Below are positions 1 to 10,266 of a stretch of DNA of 64,000 nucleotides, one piece after another. Numbering within the stretch: the stretch's first letter is position 1; each line of letters begins with the position of its first letter. The notes below the pieces were generated by a model. It was not told the origin of the DNA. It worked only from the letters and a program-made list of their open reading frames with translations, and searched no databases. This stretch comes from Candidatus Desulfofervidus auxilii (GTDB lineage Bacteria; Desulfobacterota; Desulfofervidia; Desulfofervidales; Desulfofervidaceae): contig NZ_CP013015.1 in NCBI RefSeq assembly GCF_001577525.1, forward strand, positions 326,632 through 390,631, in the 5' to 3' direction. A program made the translations under genes and the position numbers.

Positions 1-597
1 CTTATATCTCGAAAAATCAGGATACCTTACCAGAAGCCTCAACATCTTCTTGCTGTCTGTATCACCAATCTCTAATATCTCAGGAGATACTTCTAATAGC
101 CTTTTTCGAAGCCTGTTTTGCAACCTTATCTTCTCATCTATCAGGGTTTGTTGATGCCGAGACAGAATCTTTAACTTTTCATTGATTTTTGTTGCCTTCT
201 CTACCGCAATGAATGCCTTTTCATTTTCAGCGTCTAAATAATCTCTTAATTTCAGCATTTTTGCTAACATTTTTGCGTCCCTTTTATCGTTACGCCATTC
301 TGCCCCAAATACATTCCGAAATTGTTTTAATTTTAAATTATCTACATTGTATAAGGTGAATCCGCTCTCTATAAGTATCCGATCAAATGGTGCTCCGTAT
401 CCATTCTTTCCTTCAATTGCAAATGATATTATCCCACCTTCTCTTTTCTCAATCTCTCTAAATTCTCTAACTGCCTTATAAAATTCACTGAATTTGTGTG
501 CTATCTTCTGGTCATACAAAATCTGTTCTTCATCATCCATGATAATTATGTGATGATTATCACTGCCAATATCGATTCCTCCAGATAACCTTTTCAC
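1..597 (-). CDS. IS110-family transposase (DEDD recombinase), N-terminal 199 residues
   Basis: This gene is incomplete and continues past the left edge. Reading from a GTG at 597, the protein begins VKRLSGGIDIGSDNHH, which places the first catalytic Asp of the RuvC-like DEDD fold. An AIEGKNGYGAP segment supplies the Glu, and RNDKRDAKMLAKML supplies the later acidic pair. These are the signatures of the IS110/IS1111 transposase N-terminal domain. A strong ribosome site (AGGAGGGTGA, 601-610) sits just ahead of the GTG and fixes the start. The C-terminal domain with its catalytic serine lies outside the window. No frameshift is visible in the part present, so the copy could be active. Confidence 0.88.
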   Translation of the reverse strand, partial: MKRLSGGIDIGSDNHHIIIMDDEEQILYDQKIAHKFSEFYKAVREFREIEKREGGIISFAIEGKNGYGAPFDRILIESGFTLYNVDNLKLKQFRNVFGAEWRNDKRDAKMLAKMLKLRDYLDAENEKAFIAVEKATKINEKLKILSRHQQTLIDEKIRLQNRLRKRLLEVSPEILEIGDTDSKKMLRLLVRYPDFSRYK

Positions 598-609
598 GCC
601 TCACCCTCC

Positions 610-785
610 TTTATGTTTGATATTTTATGGCTCTGCCAATACCTTTATCCCGTCTATAATAGCCACTTAAAGGCACCTTTCCATTAGACAGGGTATTGGC
701 AGGAGAACATCCGGCAATTCAAACCGAGTCACAATAATTCAACATTATTGACTGACCCCGTTAGCCACAAATGTTCCCCTAGCCA
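610..785 (-). ncRNA. candidate IS110 bridge RNA region
   Basis: About 175 bases lie directly upstream of the recombinase, where IS110 elements are known to encode the bridge RNA that pairs with target and donor DNA. Visible structure: an 11-bp perfect inverted repeat, CTGCCAATACC (633-643) with GGTATTGGCAG (692-702). A second hairpin with arms GTCACAATAA and TTATTGAC lies near 729-753. A near-complementary pair, GGAGAACAT (702-710) with ATGTTCCCC (771-779), would close the second domain. Two domains with internal loops fit the known architecture. The assignment is inferred from position and structure; target and donor loops were not identified. Confidence 0.42.
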
Positions 786-857
786 TTTATCATTTATATC
801 ACATAAAGAAGGCTTCTTAATTTCATTCCCTATTTTTTACTCTCACTTTTAATTATA

Positions 858-970
858 GACCCCAATTCCACTACATTTGGCTATTTCATTCCCTCACTAT
901 TTCACTACTCACTGATTTAATGTTTTGGCATTAAGACATTTGGATTTTGAAATTTGGATTTTTTAGACCA
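858..970. repeat. dispersed repeat, copy 1 of 2
   Basis: The stretch from GACCCCAATTCCACTAC to GGATTTTTTAGACCA recurs at 37840-37970. The second copy carries about 18 extra bases (a TCAATTGGCATTTGGATT duplication) but is otherwise almost identical. It contains heptamer-like text such as CTCACTATTTCACTACTCAC, linking it to the 7-bp families seen in the right half of the window. No ORF runs through it. Confidence 0.85.
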
Positions 971-1161
971 TATTTAAACCTCAGGCTATGTGATAAGTAG
1001 CTTTTTTATCCACTTTGCAAGCAAAATTCCAATTTTGAAACTGTGGATTTTGTCTTAGGAATACAGAGAAACCTTGGTTTCTTCCAGAGCAATCATGAAT
1101 TTTGGGACAATTTTTGCGGAATTCAAATAATGGATGGCCTCGTTTACTTGCACTGATAACT
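971..1161. other. intergenic region downstream of leuD
   Basis: No convincing gene is seen. A 66-codon reading frame on the minus strand (1055-1255) overlaps the leuD end in another frame and has no recognised family. No clear terminator hairpin is visible. A leuB gene, common after leuD in related operons, is absent here. Confidence 0.5.
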
Positions 1162-1656
1162 TCAATATCTTCCCTTTTTGGCCAGATGTGGAATTAATCC
1201 CCCATCTTCTATTAATTCTTTCATGAAACCTGGTAAGGGTTGAATAGGTAAACAAAGGTTTTTGGTTAAATTTGTGACTTCACCCTTTTCCAAATCCAGT
1301 TTTAAAATATTGCCTTCTTTTGTAGCCTCTACTACATTTTCTGCTTCTATCAGGGGCAATCCAATATTAAAGGCATTGCGATAAAAGATACGGGCAAAAC
1401 TCTTGGCAATTATGGCTTTAATACCAGCGGCTTTGATAGCTAAAGGGGCGTGTTCACGAGAAGAACCACAGCCAAAATTGCGCCCAGCTATTATGATATC
1501 ACCATCTTTCACAGACTGAGCGAAATCAGGTCTAATGCCTTCCATACAATGCTTGGCCAATTCCTGAGGGTCAGAGGTATTTAAATATCTTGCAGGAATA
1601 ATAATATCTGTATCAATATTATCTCCAAAACACCAAGCCTTGCCTGTGATAACCAC
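1162..1656 (-). CDS. leuD: 3-isopropylmalate dehydratase small subunit
   Basis: Swivelling-domain subunit of isopropylmalate isomerase. With LeuC it converts 2-isopropylmalate to 3-isopropylmalate in leucine synthesis, in the cytoplasm. The protein is 164 residues, the normal size of the short bacterial/archaeal type. It shows the GDNIDTDIIIPARYL N-terminal signature and the substrate-contacting loop GRNFGCGSSREHAP near residue 58. Translation starts at GTG, preceded by an AAGGAGG ribosome site. It lies 10 bases behind leuC and is the last operon gene before the repeat/IS region. Homoaconitase small subunit is a less likely alternative, because the operon is for branched-chain amino acids. 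Confidence 0.95.
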   Translation of the reverse strand: MVITGKAWCFGDNIDTDIIIPARYLNTSDPQELAKHCMEGIRPDFAQSVKDGDIIIAGRNFGCGSSREHAPLAIKAAGIKAIIAKSFARIFYRNAFNIGLPLIEAENVVEATKEGNILKLDLEKGEVTNLTKNLCLPIQPLPGFMKELIEDGGLIPHLAKKGRY

Positions 1657-1666
1657 AAATTCCTCC

Positions 1667-2923
1667 TTATTCTATTTCTTCAGGACTAATAATCTTACCA
1701 GCAATAGCAGAGGCGGCAGCTACAGCAGGATTGCTCAAATACACCTCGCTCTGTGGATGTCCCATACGGCCAATAAAGTTTCTATTAGTGGTGGAAATAG
1801 CCTTTTCACCTGGAGCCAATACTCCCATATGTCCACCCAAACAAGGACCACAAGTGGGAGTGCTTACTGCTGCACCGGCTTTAATAAATATTTCTATAAT
1901 GCCTTGACGTAAAGCCTCTAAATAGACCATCTGTGTAGCAGGAATAACAATACACCTCACTCCCTTGGCTATTTTATGCCCCCTTAACAAAGAGGCAGCC
2001 ACTTGCAAATCTTCTATCCTTCCATTAGTACAGGAGCCTATAACCACCTGGTCAATTTTAATTTCTCCAATCTCAGAAATACCTCTTACATTTCCTGGAG
2101 AATGAGGTAGAGCAATTTGGGGTTCTAAATTGCTTATATTATATTCTTTCACTGAAACATAATTAGCATCTTCATCATTTTGATAAATATAATATTTCCT
2201 TTGAGCTCGTGACCTAATATAGTTTTCTGTTTTTTCATCGGGAATAAAAATACCATTTTTTGCCCCTGCCTCAATAGCCATATTAGCCATGGTAAACCTG
2301 CTATCCATAGAGAGTTGACTGATGGCTTCACCCCCAAATTCCATGGCCTTATAAAGGGCCCCTTCCACTCCTATATCACCTATGGTATGAAGTATTAAAT
2401 CCTTACCCATCACCCATTTAGGCAGATTGCCCTTATAAATAAGTCTAGTACTAGCTGGGACTTTCAGCCAAATCTCTCCTGTCAACATCACTGCCCCTAA
2501 ATCAGTGCTTCCAACTCCTGTAGAAAAGGCACCTAAAGCACCATAAGTACAAGTATGGCTATCTGCCCCAATCACTAAATCCCCTGGTAAAACTAAACCT
2601 TTTTCAGGTAAGAAGACATGCTCAATCCCTACCTGACCTACATCATAAAAATGGGTAATGTTCTGTTCATAAGCAAATTCTCTTACTTCCTGACATTGAA
2701 TAGCAGAGGGGATATCTTTATTGGGGGTAAAATGGTCTAAGATAAGGGCAATTCTGTCTTTATCAAAAACCTTTTTACCTCCTGCTGCCTTAAAAGCCTT
2801 AATGGCCAGAGGAGCAGTAATATCATTAGCCAAAGCAAAATCTACTTTAGCCTTTATAATTTGTCCTGGCTTAACTACATCTAATCCTGCATGCGCGGCT
2901 AGTATTTTTTCAGTTATGGTCAT
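1667..2923 (-). CDS. leuC: 3-isopropylmalate dehydratase large subunit
   Basis: Aconitase-family large subunit carrying the [4Fe-4S] cluster that activates isopropylmalate. It is 418 residues, the compact type that pairs with a separate LeuD. Cluster ligands are visible in [13 protein letters not shown] (about residue 297) and [13 protein letters not shown] (about residue 357). The histidine/serine-rich [20 protein letters not shown] segment of the family is near residue 142. The ATG overlaps the stop of pssA by four bases (ATGA), so translational coupling is likely. No leuA lies between pssA and leuC, unlike many related operons. Confidence 0.95.
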   Translation of the reverse strand: MTITEKILAAHAGLDVVKPGQIIKAKVDFALANDITAPLAIKAFKAAGGKKVFDKDRIALILDHFTPNKDIPSAIQCQEVREFAYEQNITHFYDVGQVGIEHVFLPEKGLVLPGDLVIGADSHTCTYGALGAFSTGVGSTDLGAVMLTGEIWLKVPASTRLIYKGNLPKWVMGKDLILHTIGDIGVEGALYKAMEFGGEAISQLSMDSRFTMANMAIEAGAKNGIFIPDEKTENYIRSRAQRKYYIYQNDEDANYVSVKEYNISNLEPQIALPHSPGNVRGISEIGEIKIDQVVIGSCTNGRIEDLQVAASLLRGHKIAKGVRCIVIPATQMVYLEALRQGIIEIFIKAGAAVSTPTCGPCLGGHMGVLAPGEKAISTTNRNFIGRMGHPQSEVYLSNPAVAAASAIAGKIISPEEIE

Positions 2924-3666
2924 GCCGATTTACTCCTTTCTTCCTGATGCATCTTTAGCTTTCCTCTTCTGGTAAGATAGGCTAGAAAGAAAGCAGGACC
3001 GGAAGCTGCATAAATGAGTGAAAAGCACCATAGAATTAAAAATGGGTGACTCATAACGATTACTAAAATTAGGAGTGCTCCTACTGAAGCCCGGAATGGC
3101 TTATGTTTAACCCATTCCCAATCTTTGAAACTTTGATAATGGAAAGTGCTTACCATTAAAAATGATAGAAGATAAGTGAGACCCAGGAGAAAATATTGGG
3201 TATGTTTAACAAGAAAACCATATTCTGCGGTATTGACAACACTTAAAGCCAACACTCCGGCAGCAGCTGGAATAGGAAGACCAATAAAGTAACGTAAACT
3301 TGCATTTTTTACTTGAGTATTAAAGCGGGCCAAACGCAATGCCCCACATGCCAAATAAAGAAAAGCAGCCAACCATCCCCACCTTCCCAATGGTTTTAAA
3401 GCATAAGTAAATATGAGAATAGAAGGAGCTACGCCAAAGGCCACCAAATCTGCTAAAGAATCATATTCAATTCCAAAACCGCTGACCGTGCCAGTAAGTC
3501 TAGCTATTCTTCCATCTAAGCCATCTAGAAAACCTGCTATTATAATGGCAATAACGGCCATTTTCCAATCACTATTTAGTGAAGCAATTATGGCATAAAA
3601 ACCTGCAAGTAAAGTAGCAGTAGTGAGAATATTTGGTAAAATGTATACTCCTTTTTTTTCTTTCAT
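2920..3666 (-). CDS. pssA: CDP-diacylglycerol--serine O-phosphatidyltransferase
   Basis: Integral membrane enzyme that makes phosphatidylserine from CDP-diacylglycerol and serine. The CDP-alcohol phosphotransferase motif DG-x2-AR-x8-G-x3-D-x3-D is seen as [12 protein letters not shown] followed by [11 protein letters not shown] near residue 50. Several hydrophobic helices follow. I chose the ATG whose A is at 3666 because it overlaps the psd stop as ATGA; an in-frame TTG two codons upstream is possible. It is paired with psd, the next enzyme in phosphatidylethanolamine synthesis. This phospholipid pair inside a branched-chain amino-acid operon recurs in deltaproteobacteria. Confidence 0.93.
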   Translation of the reverse strand: MKEKKGVYILPNILTTATLLAGFYAIIASLNSDWKMAVIAIIIAGFLDGLDGRIARLTGTVSGFGIEYDSLADLVAFGVAPSILIFTYALKPLGRWGWLAAFLYLACGALRLARFNTQVKNASLRYFIGLPIPAAAGVLALSVVNTAEYGFLVKHTQYFLLGLTYLLSFLMVSTFHYQSFKDWEWVKHKPFRASVGALLILVIVMSHPFLILWCFSLIYAASGPAFFLAYLTRRGKLKMHQEERSKSA

Positions 3667-4277
3667 GACCAATACCCCAAAATAGTTTCACCTGCCTTTA
3701 CTTTTTTGCCTAAAAGGGGTTTTAAAATGACCCTCTGCGGCAAATATAAATCTACTTTTGAACCAAAACAGATAATCCCAAATCTCTCACCCTTTTTCAC
3801 TGATTGACCCAATTTTAAACCACATAAAATTCGTCGGGCCAATATACCGGCAATTTGGACTACTATAAAAGTTTCTCCTGTAGGTGTAGAAAAAAAAATA
3901 GTGTTGGATTCATTGCAATTGCTGGCTTCTTTTTTATAAGCAGGTAAGAATTTACCCTTTTTATATTCAATTTTTTTAACCTCTCCATCAAAGGGAACAC
4001 GATTAACATGAACATCAAATAAAGACATAAAAATACTTACTTTCTTCATTTTATCTTTGCCAAAAAGAGACGAGTCTAGAAATACCACCTGACCATCTGC
4101 CGGAGAAACTATGGCTTTTTCATTTTCAGTTATATTTCTTTCAGGGTCTCGGAAAAAATATGCCAAGAAAGCAGTTAAGATTCCTCCTCCTATAGCTACT
4201 ATATACCATCGCCATAAAAAAAGAAAAAAAGATACTATTCCTGCACTTATTACTAAAGGCCAGCCTGATTTATGCAT
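3663..4277 (-). CDS. psd: phosphatidylserine decarboxylase proenzyme
   Basis: Converts phosphatidylserine to phosphatidylethanolamine. The 204-residue protein belongs to the short class. It has an N-terminal hydrophobic hairpin (residues 8-42), then FFRDPERN and VSPADGQVV. The self-cleavage site is ICFGSKVDLYLP near residue 168, where the serine becomes the pyruvoyl group that separates the beta and alpha chains. The stop overlaps the pssA start and the gene lies five bases after ilvC, so it is firmly within the operon. Confidence 0.94.
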   Translation of the reverse strand: MHKSGWPLVISAGIVSFFLFLWRWYIVAIGGGILTAFLAYFFRDPERNITENEKAIVSPADGQVVFLDSSLFGKDKMKKVSIFMSLFDVHVNRVPFDGEVKKIEYKKGKFLPAYKKEASNCNESNTIFFSTPTGETFIVVQIAGILARRILCGLKLGQSVKKGERFGIICFGSKVDLYLPQRVILKPLLGKKVKAGETILGYWS

Positions 4278-4281
4278 AAAG

Positions 4282-5277
<996 letters not shown>

Positions 5278-5293
5278 CTATCTCTCCTTTCTC

Positions 5294-5776
5294 TTAGGAT
5301 TTTTTTGCTCTAGGCAAAGCTACTGTCCCTGTGCGCGCAATTTCTTTGATTTTGAAATGGCGCATGAGTTCAATAAAGGCCTCTAGTTTTTTGGCATCAC
5401 CTGTGATCTCTATAGTATAATAAAGCGGACTTACATCTACAATCTTCCCTCGAAAAATTTCCATTATCCTTAGAATTTCGGCTCTATTTTGGGGCTCTGC
5501 TTTTACCTTAATTAAGGCCATCTCTCTTTCTACGGACTCTATTTCTGAAAGGTCTATTACTTTAATTACATTAATAAGCTTGTTTAACTGCTTCTTTATC
5601 TGTTCAATAATCTGTTCATCTCCTGCCGTTACCAAGGTAATTCGTGAGATTTGAGGGTCAAGGGTTTCGGCCACACATAAACTTTCTATATTGAATCCAC
5701 GTCCACTAAATAGCCCTGCTACTCGCGAAAGTACTCCGGGTTGATTCTCCACTAACAAGGAAAGAGTATGTTTCAT
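5294..5776 (-). CDS. ilvN: acetolactate synthase small (regulatory) subunit
   Basis: Regulatory partner of IlvB that gives feedback sensitivity, typically to valine. The 160-residue protein starts with an ACT domain (HTLSLLVENQPGVLSRVAGLF, then GRGFNIESL) and has a second ACT-like half from about residue 80, ending in a basic tail. Size and sequence match IlvH/IlvN of the two-domain type. It is encoded 18 bases after ilvB. Confidence 0.95.
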   Translation of the reverse strand: MKHTLSLLVENQPGVLSRVAGLFSGRGFNIESLCVAETLDPQISRITLVTAGDEQIIEQIKKQLNKLINVIKVIDLSEIESVEREMALIKVKAEPQNRAEILRIMEIFRGKIVDVSPLYYTIEITGDAKKLEAFIELMRHFKIKEIARTGTVALPRAKKS

Positions 5777-5794
5777 TTTTCCCCTCTTTTTAAT

Positions 5795-7507
5795 TTAGAC
5801 TAAAACCGTTCCACCTAAAAGCATTTTTGTAATAGGTGCTCCTGCTGGCACCATGGGATATACATTTTCTTCTGGTTCAATAATAAAATCCATAAATACA
5901 GTTGCATTTGTGTTCAATGCTTTTTTAATTACCTCTTCAACCTCTTGAGGCTTGGTAGCTCTCAAACCAACAGCTCCATAAGCCTCAGCTAGTTTAACAA
6001 AATCAGGAGAATGTTCTAAAGAGGTTTGAGAATATCGCCTTTTATAAAACAATTGTTGCCACTGTCTCACCATTCCTAGATAACCATTATTTAAAATAGC
6101 CACCTTTATTGGAAGATGATTGCCCACTGCTGTAGCTAATTCTTGAATATTCATCTGAATACTTCCATCTCCTGCAATATCCAGAACTAATTTATCAGGA
6201 AAGGCTACCTGAGCACCAATAGCTGCTGGGAAACCATATCCCATAGTGCCCAATCCGCCAGAGGTAAGAAGGGTGCGTGGACGGTTAAATTTAAAATATT
6301 GAGCAGCCCACATCTGGTTTTGTCCTACTTCAGTAGCTACAATTGCTTCTCCTTTAGTAATTTCATAAAGTTTTTCTATCACAAATTGGGGCTTAATAGG
6401 ACCATCAGGAGATTGTTCATAAGCTAAAGCATCCCGCTCTTTCCAAGCATTAATTTGTTCTAGCCAATCTTGATGTTTATTTTGCCACTCTATATCCTGG
6501 TCAATTTGACTAAGAGCCTTAGATAGCTTTTTTAGGGCATCATAACAATCACCAACAATAGGGATGTCCACAGAAACATTTTTGCTAATAGAGGCAGGGT
6601 CTATATCTATATGAATGATTTTGGCTTCAGGGGCAAACTCCTCTAATTTTCCAGTAACTCTATCGTCAAATCTGGCTCCCACAGCTAATATAACATCACA
6701 GGTAGAAATAGCCATATTTGCCCTATATGTGCCATGCATACCCAACATACCTAACCACAAGGGATCTTCTCCTGGAAAACTTCCTAACCCCATAAGTGTA
6801 TTGGTCACAGGTATAAAATAAGCTTTAGCCAATTTTTGCAATTCTTCAGAAGCACCTTCAGAATAGATTACCCCTCCACCTGCATAAATTACTGGTTTTT
6901 TTGCCTTTGCCAGGAGTTGAGCTGCCTTTTTAATTTGTTTAATATTGGCATAATAGGTAGGTTTGTAACCTGCTAAATTTAAATTTCCTGGATATTGGAA
7001 CTCTGTCTTTGCCTGTTGGATATCTTTTGGTAAATCAATCAAAACAGGTCCTGGCCGCCCAGATTTAGCAATATAAAAAGCCTCCTTTACAATCCGAGCA
7101 AGGTCTTTTACATCTTTGACTAAATAATTATGTTTAGTGCAAGGACGAGTAATTCCTACCACATCTGCTTCCTGAAAGGCGTCATTCCCAATCAGCTTGG
7201 TAGGCACTTGTCCTGAAATAACCACAATAGGAATAGAATCCATATAAGCAGTAGCAATGCCAGTAACGGTATTTGTTGCTCCAGGACCAGAAGTTACCAT
7301 GGCCACACCTACTTTACCTGTAGCCCTGGCATAACCATCAGCCATATGCACAGCCCCTTGTTCATGACGAACTAAAATATGGCGAATAGGAGAATCATAA
7401 AGCCTATCATAAACATCTATAATAGCTCCTCCAGGCAAACCAAAAATAACTTCTACTTGTTCCTTAAGTAAACTTTCAATGAGTATTTGTGCTCCTGTTA
7501 GTTTCAT
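5795..7507 (-). CDS. ilvB: acetolactate synthase large (catalytic) subunit
   Basis: Thiamine-diphosphate enzyme that condenses two pyruvates, or pyruvate and 2-oxobutyrate, at the start of branched-chain amino-acid synthesis. The 570-residue protein has the three ThDP-family domains. The catalytic glutamate is in [18 protein letters not shown] (about residue 48). [18 protein letters not shown] follows, and the ThDP motif [15 protein letters not shown] lies near residue 444. Its ATG overlaps the stop of the DUF465 gene (ATGA). Related enzymes such as glyoxylate carboligase are unlikely next to ilvN. Confidence 0.96.
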   Translation of the reverse strand: MKLTGAQILIESLLKEQVEVIFGLPGGAIIDVYDRLYDSPIRHILVRHEQGAVHMADGYARATGKVGVAMVTSGPGATNTVTGIATAYMDSIPIVVISGQVPTKLIGNDAFQEADVVGITRPCTKHNYLVKDVKDLARIVKEAFYIAKSGRPGPVLIDLPKDIQQAKTEFQYPGNLNLAGYKPTYYANIKQIKKAAQLLAKAKKPVIYAGGGVIYSEGASEELQKLAKAYFIPVTNTLMGLGSFPGEDPLWLGMLGMHGTYRANMAISTCDVILAVGARFDDRVTGKLEEFAPEAKIIHIDIDPASISKNVSVDIPIVGDCYDALKKLSKALSQIDQDIEWQNKHQDWLEQINAWKERDALAYEQSPDGPIKPQFVIEKLYEITKGEAIVATEVGQNQMWAAQYFKFNRPRTLLTSGGLGTMGYGFPAAIGAQVAFPDKLVLDIAGDGSIQMNIQELATAVGNHLPIKVAILNNGYLGMVRQWQQLFYKRRYSQTSLEHSPDFVKLAEAYGAVGLRATKPQEVEEVIKKALNTNATVFMDFIIEPEENVYPMVPAGAPITKMLLGGTVLV

Positions 7508-7737
7508 ATCCCCATTTCCCTTTTATATTTTTTTAAAATGGCAAGAATTTTGTCTTTACCAGCTAGTTTAATCTTTTTTAACCTATTTTTTTCCAACTCC
7601 TCTTCTGGTGTTAAATAAACTCTTTTATTATATTCTTCTATTTTTTCCTCTAATTCTAAATGTTCTTCCCACAATTTTTTCAACTCCTGGTCTTTATTTA
7701 TCAACTTGCTGATTAAGTCTATCTCCTTTTGTTCCAT
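7504..7737 (-). CDS. DUF465 (YdcH-like) small coiled-coil protein
   Basis: A 77-residue, highly charged helical protein: [20 protein letters not shown], then a second helix rich in Glu/Lys and a [15 protein letters not shown] segment typical of DUF465. I set the start at the ATG at 7735-7737 because AAGGAGGTCAGG lies directly in front. A longer in-frame extension upstream has no ribosome site. It is translationally coupled to ilvB through an ATGA overlap. No function is established for the family. Confidence 0.8.
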   Translation of the reverse strand: MEQKEIDLISKLINKDQELKKLWEEHLELEEKIEEYNKRVYLTPEEELEKNRLKKIKLAGKDKILAILKKYKREMGI

Positions 7738-7803
7738 CCTGACCTCCTTAAAAGAAGTTTTATATTCATATAATCGGGGTTCTGTCAATATTTGGGAATA
7801 TAT

Positions 7804-9648
7804 TTATCGTTCAATGGGAAGGTCTATTATACAGGTTGTGCCCTTTCCTAATTCGCTTTCTAATTTAAGAGTTCCTCCATGATTCTCTATAATTTCTTTA
7901 GAAATACCAAGACCAAGTCCTGACCCCTTTGGTTTAGTGGTATAAAAAGGGTCAAATATCTTTTCTAAATCCTCTGGTGGAATACCCTTCCCAGTATCTT
8001 TGATAATGATTTCAATATTATCATCTTTTAGTTTTGTGGTTACACTTAATTCACCTTTATCAGGCATGGCTTCAATACTGTTTTTGAGGATATTGATTAA
8101 TACTTGTTTTATTTGTCTGGGGTCTAACAGAGTTTCTGGAATATGTGGGTCTAATGAGTGGATAAATCTTATTTCTTTATCTTTAAGGCTAGGTTCTATT
8201 AAAGAAAAAACCTCTTTTATAATATCATTTATAGAACAGAGACTCAAATGGGGTTTGGCAATTTTAGTAAAATCCCTAATATCCATAAGAAATTGGTTTA
8301 ATCTTTGAATCTCATCTATAACTATTTGTAACTTTTGTTTATTTTTTTCATCTTTGATGGAGCGAAGCACTTGCAATGTAAATCCACCAATTATTATAAG
8401 AGGGTTTTTGATTTCATGGCAAATGTAAGAAACACCTCGTCCAATAGTGGCCAATCTTTCTGAATGGAGTATTTTTCTCTCTAGTTCTTTTCTTTCTGTC
8501 AAATCACGAAATACAGCCACGGTACCTATTTTTTGCCCACTTTCTTCATATAACACAGCTGCTGAAAGCCATACTGCTATTTGTTCCCCTTTTTTATTTT
8601 GAACCACAGTTTCATAATTGGCTAACTTTCCTATTCCGCCAAATTTCCTCTGATACAAGTCTCTTTCTACCTTTTTGGCTATTCCAGGAGGATAAAGTTC
8701 ATTCATTTTCATTTTTCCAATTACTTCTTCTGCAGAATAACCAAACATCAATTCCGCCTTCTCATTAAAAATCACAATGTTTTCTTCTTCATCAGTGCCT
8801 ACAATGGCATCAATGGAATTTTCGATAAGATTTTTTTGAAAATCATACATTCTTCTTAATTTATCTCTAGATGTTTTTAAATCTGAAGTCAGCTTAATCA
8901 GACTGGTCTGCATTTCCCGAAAACTGGAAGTCAACTCTCCTATTTCATCCTTTGACTTAGAAGCTGGAATTTGTTTTTCAAGATTCCCAGCGGCAATGGC
9001 TTTGGCGGCAGTAGTAAGCCTTCGGACTGGGATAATGACCATATAGTGTAAAAGAGCAGTAATCAACCCAATTAATAATATTACTGAAATAAAAAAATTA
9101 ATGATAAGTTCATTACGATGTTTATTAAGCTTTTTTTCAACCGGAGTCCAGACAAATGCCATGGTTAAAGCACCTAATATTCTTTTCTCACTACCATGAC
9201 ATTTATAGCAGGCCTTTTCGTTTAAAATAGGCACAGTATAGCGATATATCTTTTCTCCAAAACGTTTTTCTAATCCTTTGGTTAGAGTATGGGTGCGTAA
9301 GGCCTCTAAGGCACGCTTAGAACTTGTGATCTTACCTATCCTTTCAGGATTTCCACTATATCTAATTACACCATCCGAATTACAAAGACTAATTACACGC
9401 AAATCCTTTAGGGCATTTACTCTTTCTAAAATGGCCTGGACATATTCCATCTCACCATCTAACATGGGGTACTCTATACTCTTCATAACTGTATCAGTGA
9501 CATCACGAGCTTTTTTTCTTGCTTCTTCCAAGAAGAATCTTTCGTGGGTTTTCATATCTCTGTGGCTAAAACTAGCCAAGATAAGAATCAAAACCAAACC
9601 CACACTAGTGATTAATTTGGTTCTTAAGCTGTAAAATAGGCTATCCAT
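7804..9648 (-). CDS. membrane sensor histidine kinase with periplasmic haem-binding motif
   Basis: 614 residues. TM1 is about 10-28 and the periplasmic sensor about 29-180. TM2 is about 182-206, then a HAMP linker (IIPVRRLTTAAKAIAAGNLE), a coiled coil, and a PAS domain (FGYSAEEVIGKMKMNELYPP). The dimerisation/phosphorylation helix carries CHEIKNPLIII, and the ATPase domain carries NILKNSIEAMP, DTGKGIPPEDLE and GSGLGLGISKEII. The periplasmic part holds CYKCH at 147-151, a c-type haem attachment site, as in DUF3365/Tll0287-like sensors. It lies 3 bases from the tetrahaem cytochrome gene, so redox or gas sensing is a fair inference. Its partner regulator is not adjacent. Confidence 0.88.
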   Translation of the reverse strand: MDSLFYSLRTKLITSVGLVLILILASFSHRDMKTHERFFLEEARKKARDVTDTVMKSIEYPMLDGEMEYVQAILERVNALKDLRVISLCNSDGVIRYSGNPERIGKITSSKRALEALRTHTLTKGLEKRFGEKIYRYTVPILNEKACYKCHGSEKRILGALTMAFVWTPVEKKLNKHRNELIINFFISVILLIGLITALLHYMVIIPVRRLTTAAKAIAAGNLEKQIPASKSKDEIGELTSSFREMQTSLIKLTSDLKTSRDKLRRMYDFQKNLIENSIDAIVGTDEEENIVIFNEKAELMFGYSAEEVIGKMKMNELYPPGIAKKVERDLYQRKFGGIGKLANYETVVQNKKGEQIAVWLSAAVLYEESGQKIGTVAVFRDLTERKELERKILHSERLATIGRGVSYICHEIKNPLIIIGGFTLQVLRSIKDEKNKQKLQIVIDEIQRLNQFLMDIRDFTKIAKPHLSLCSINDIIKEVFSLIEPSLKDKEIRFIHSLDPHIPETLLDPRQIKQVLINILKNSIEAMPDKGELSVTTKLKDDNIEIIIKDTGKGIPPEDLEKIFDPFYTTKPKGSGLGLGISKEIIENHGGTLKLESELGKGTTCIIDLPIER

Positions 9649-9651
9649 CTC

Positions 9652-10047
9652 CTAAAATTCTCTATGGCCATGCTGAGTATGGCACTTGGTGCAGATATTG
9701 TGAGGAACCTTTACAGTCTTTCTTTTTTCTTCCAAGGTGGTAGCCTTTAAGTGAAGACTGGCAGGTCCATGGCATGTTTCACACTGCACATTTTTGAGAT
9801 GTGGGGTTTTTTCTACACTCACAAACCCACCAGGTTCGCCATATCCTGTAGTATGACAGGGTAAACATTGTGGGTCGTGTTCTTTTCCCCTCATTTCTAA
9901 GATACGGAAATTCCTAGAACGTTTAAAACCAGAATACTCCTTTACGATCTTCGAGTGGCAAGCCTTACACTTATCCATTCCCACATAAACTGCCTGTTCT
10001 GCTAATACCTCCGAAGCCAAAAACAAAATAATTATTAAAACAATCAT
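9652..10047 (-). CDS. small periplasmic tetrahaem cytochrome c (c554-like)
   Basis: 131 residues with a short signal peptide ending about residue 16 (FLASEVLA). There are four haem-binding motifs: CKACH (27-31), CLPCH (61-65), CETCH (89-93) and CTKCH (119-123). The segment GYGEPGGF resembles the cytochrome c554 family. It probably carries electrons in the periplasm. Close linkage and same strand as the haem-binding kinase (7804-9648) suggest a shared transcript, with the cytochrome encoded first. Whether it passes electrons to the sensor or only shares regulation is not shown by sequence. Confidence 0.88.
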   Translation of the reverse strand: MIVLIIILFLASEVLAEQAVYVGMDKCKACHSKIVKEYSGFKRSRNFRILEMRGKEHDPQCLPCHTTGYGEPGGFVSVEKTPHLKNVQCETCHGPASLHLKATTLEEKRKTVKVPHNICTKCHTQHGHREF

Positions 10048-10138
10048 TATCGTCTCCTCCTTATTGTTAAATATATTATCATTTTAAACTGGAAAGGACA
10101 ACACTTTGGCTGGACCATATAACAACCCATTTTTTATT

Positions 10139-10162
10139 TCTGCCCGCAGACAGGTTTGTGGG
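10139..10162. repeat. GC-rich palindromic intergenic element
   Basis: TCTGC-CC-GCAGA (10139-10150) followed by CAGGTTTGTGGG. It resembles the palindromes at 13517-13538 and 37507-37547, which share GTCTGC/GCAGAC arms. It lies in the divergent intergenic space between the cytochrome and the kinase at 10267. The rest of 10048-10266 is AT-rich with no other feature I can support. Confidence 0.45.
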
Positions 10163-10266
10163 TTTTATTTTAAAATTATTACGGATTTTGGGGGTAAAAT
10201 TTTCCTTGATTTTTTTTCTTAATTGATATAACTTTTAATTATAAAAATAATAAGAAAATTTCTAAA

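Larger units (their letters stand above)
1..790 (-). mobile_element. IS110-family insertion sequence, one end present
   Basis: The recombinase gene runs off the left edge and its upstream non-coding end is present to about 790. IS110 elements lack terminal inverted repeats, so the outer boundary cannot be fixed from sequence alone. I place it where the structured region stops, just before plain AT-rich DNA at 780-857. The element sits downstream of leuD in opposite-facing context and may have displaced the usual end of the leucine operon. Confidence 0.6.

Noticed and set aside
1055-1255. 66-codon minus-strand reading frame overlapping the end of leuD
   Set aside because: It overlaps a certain gene in another frame, has no ribosome site and no recognisable family.
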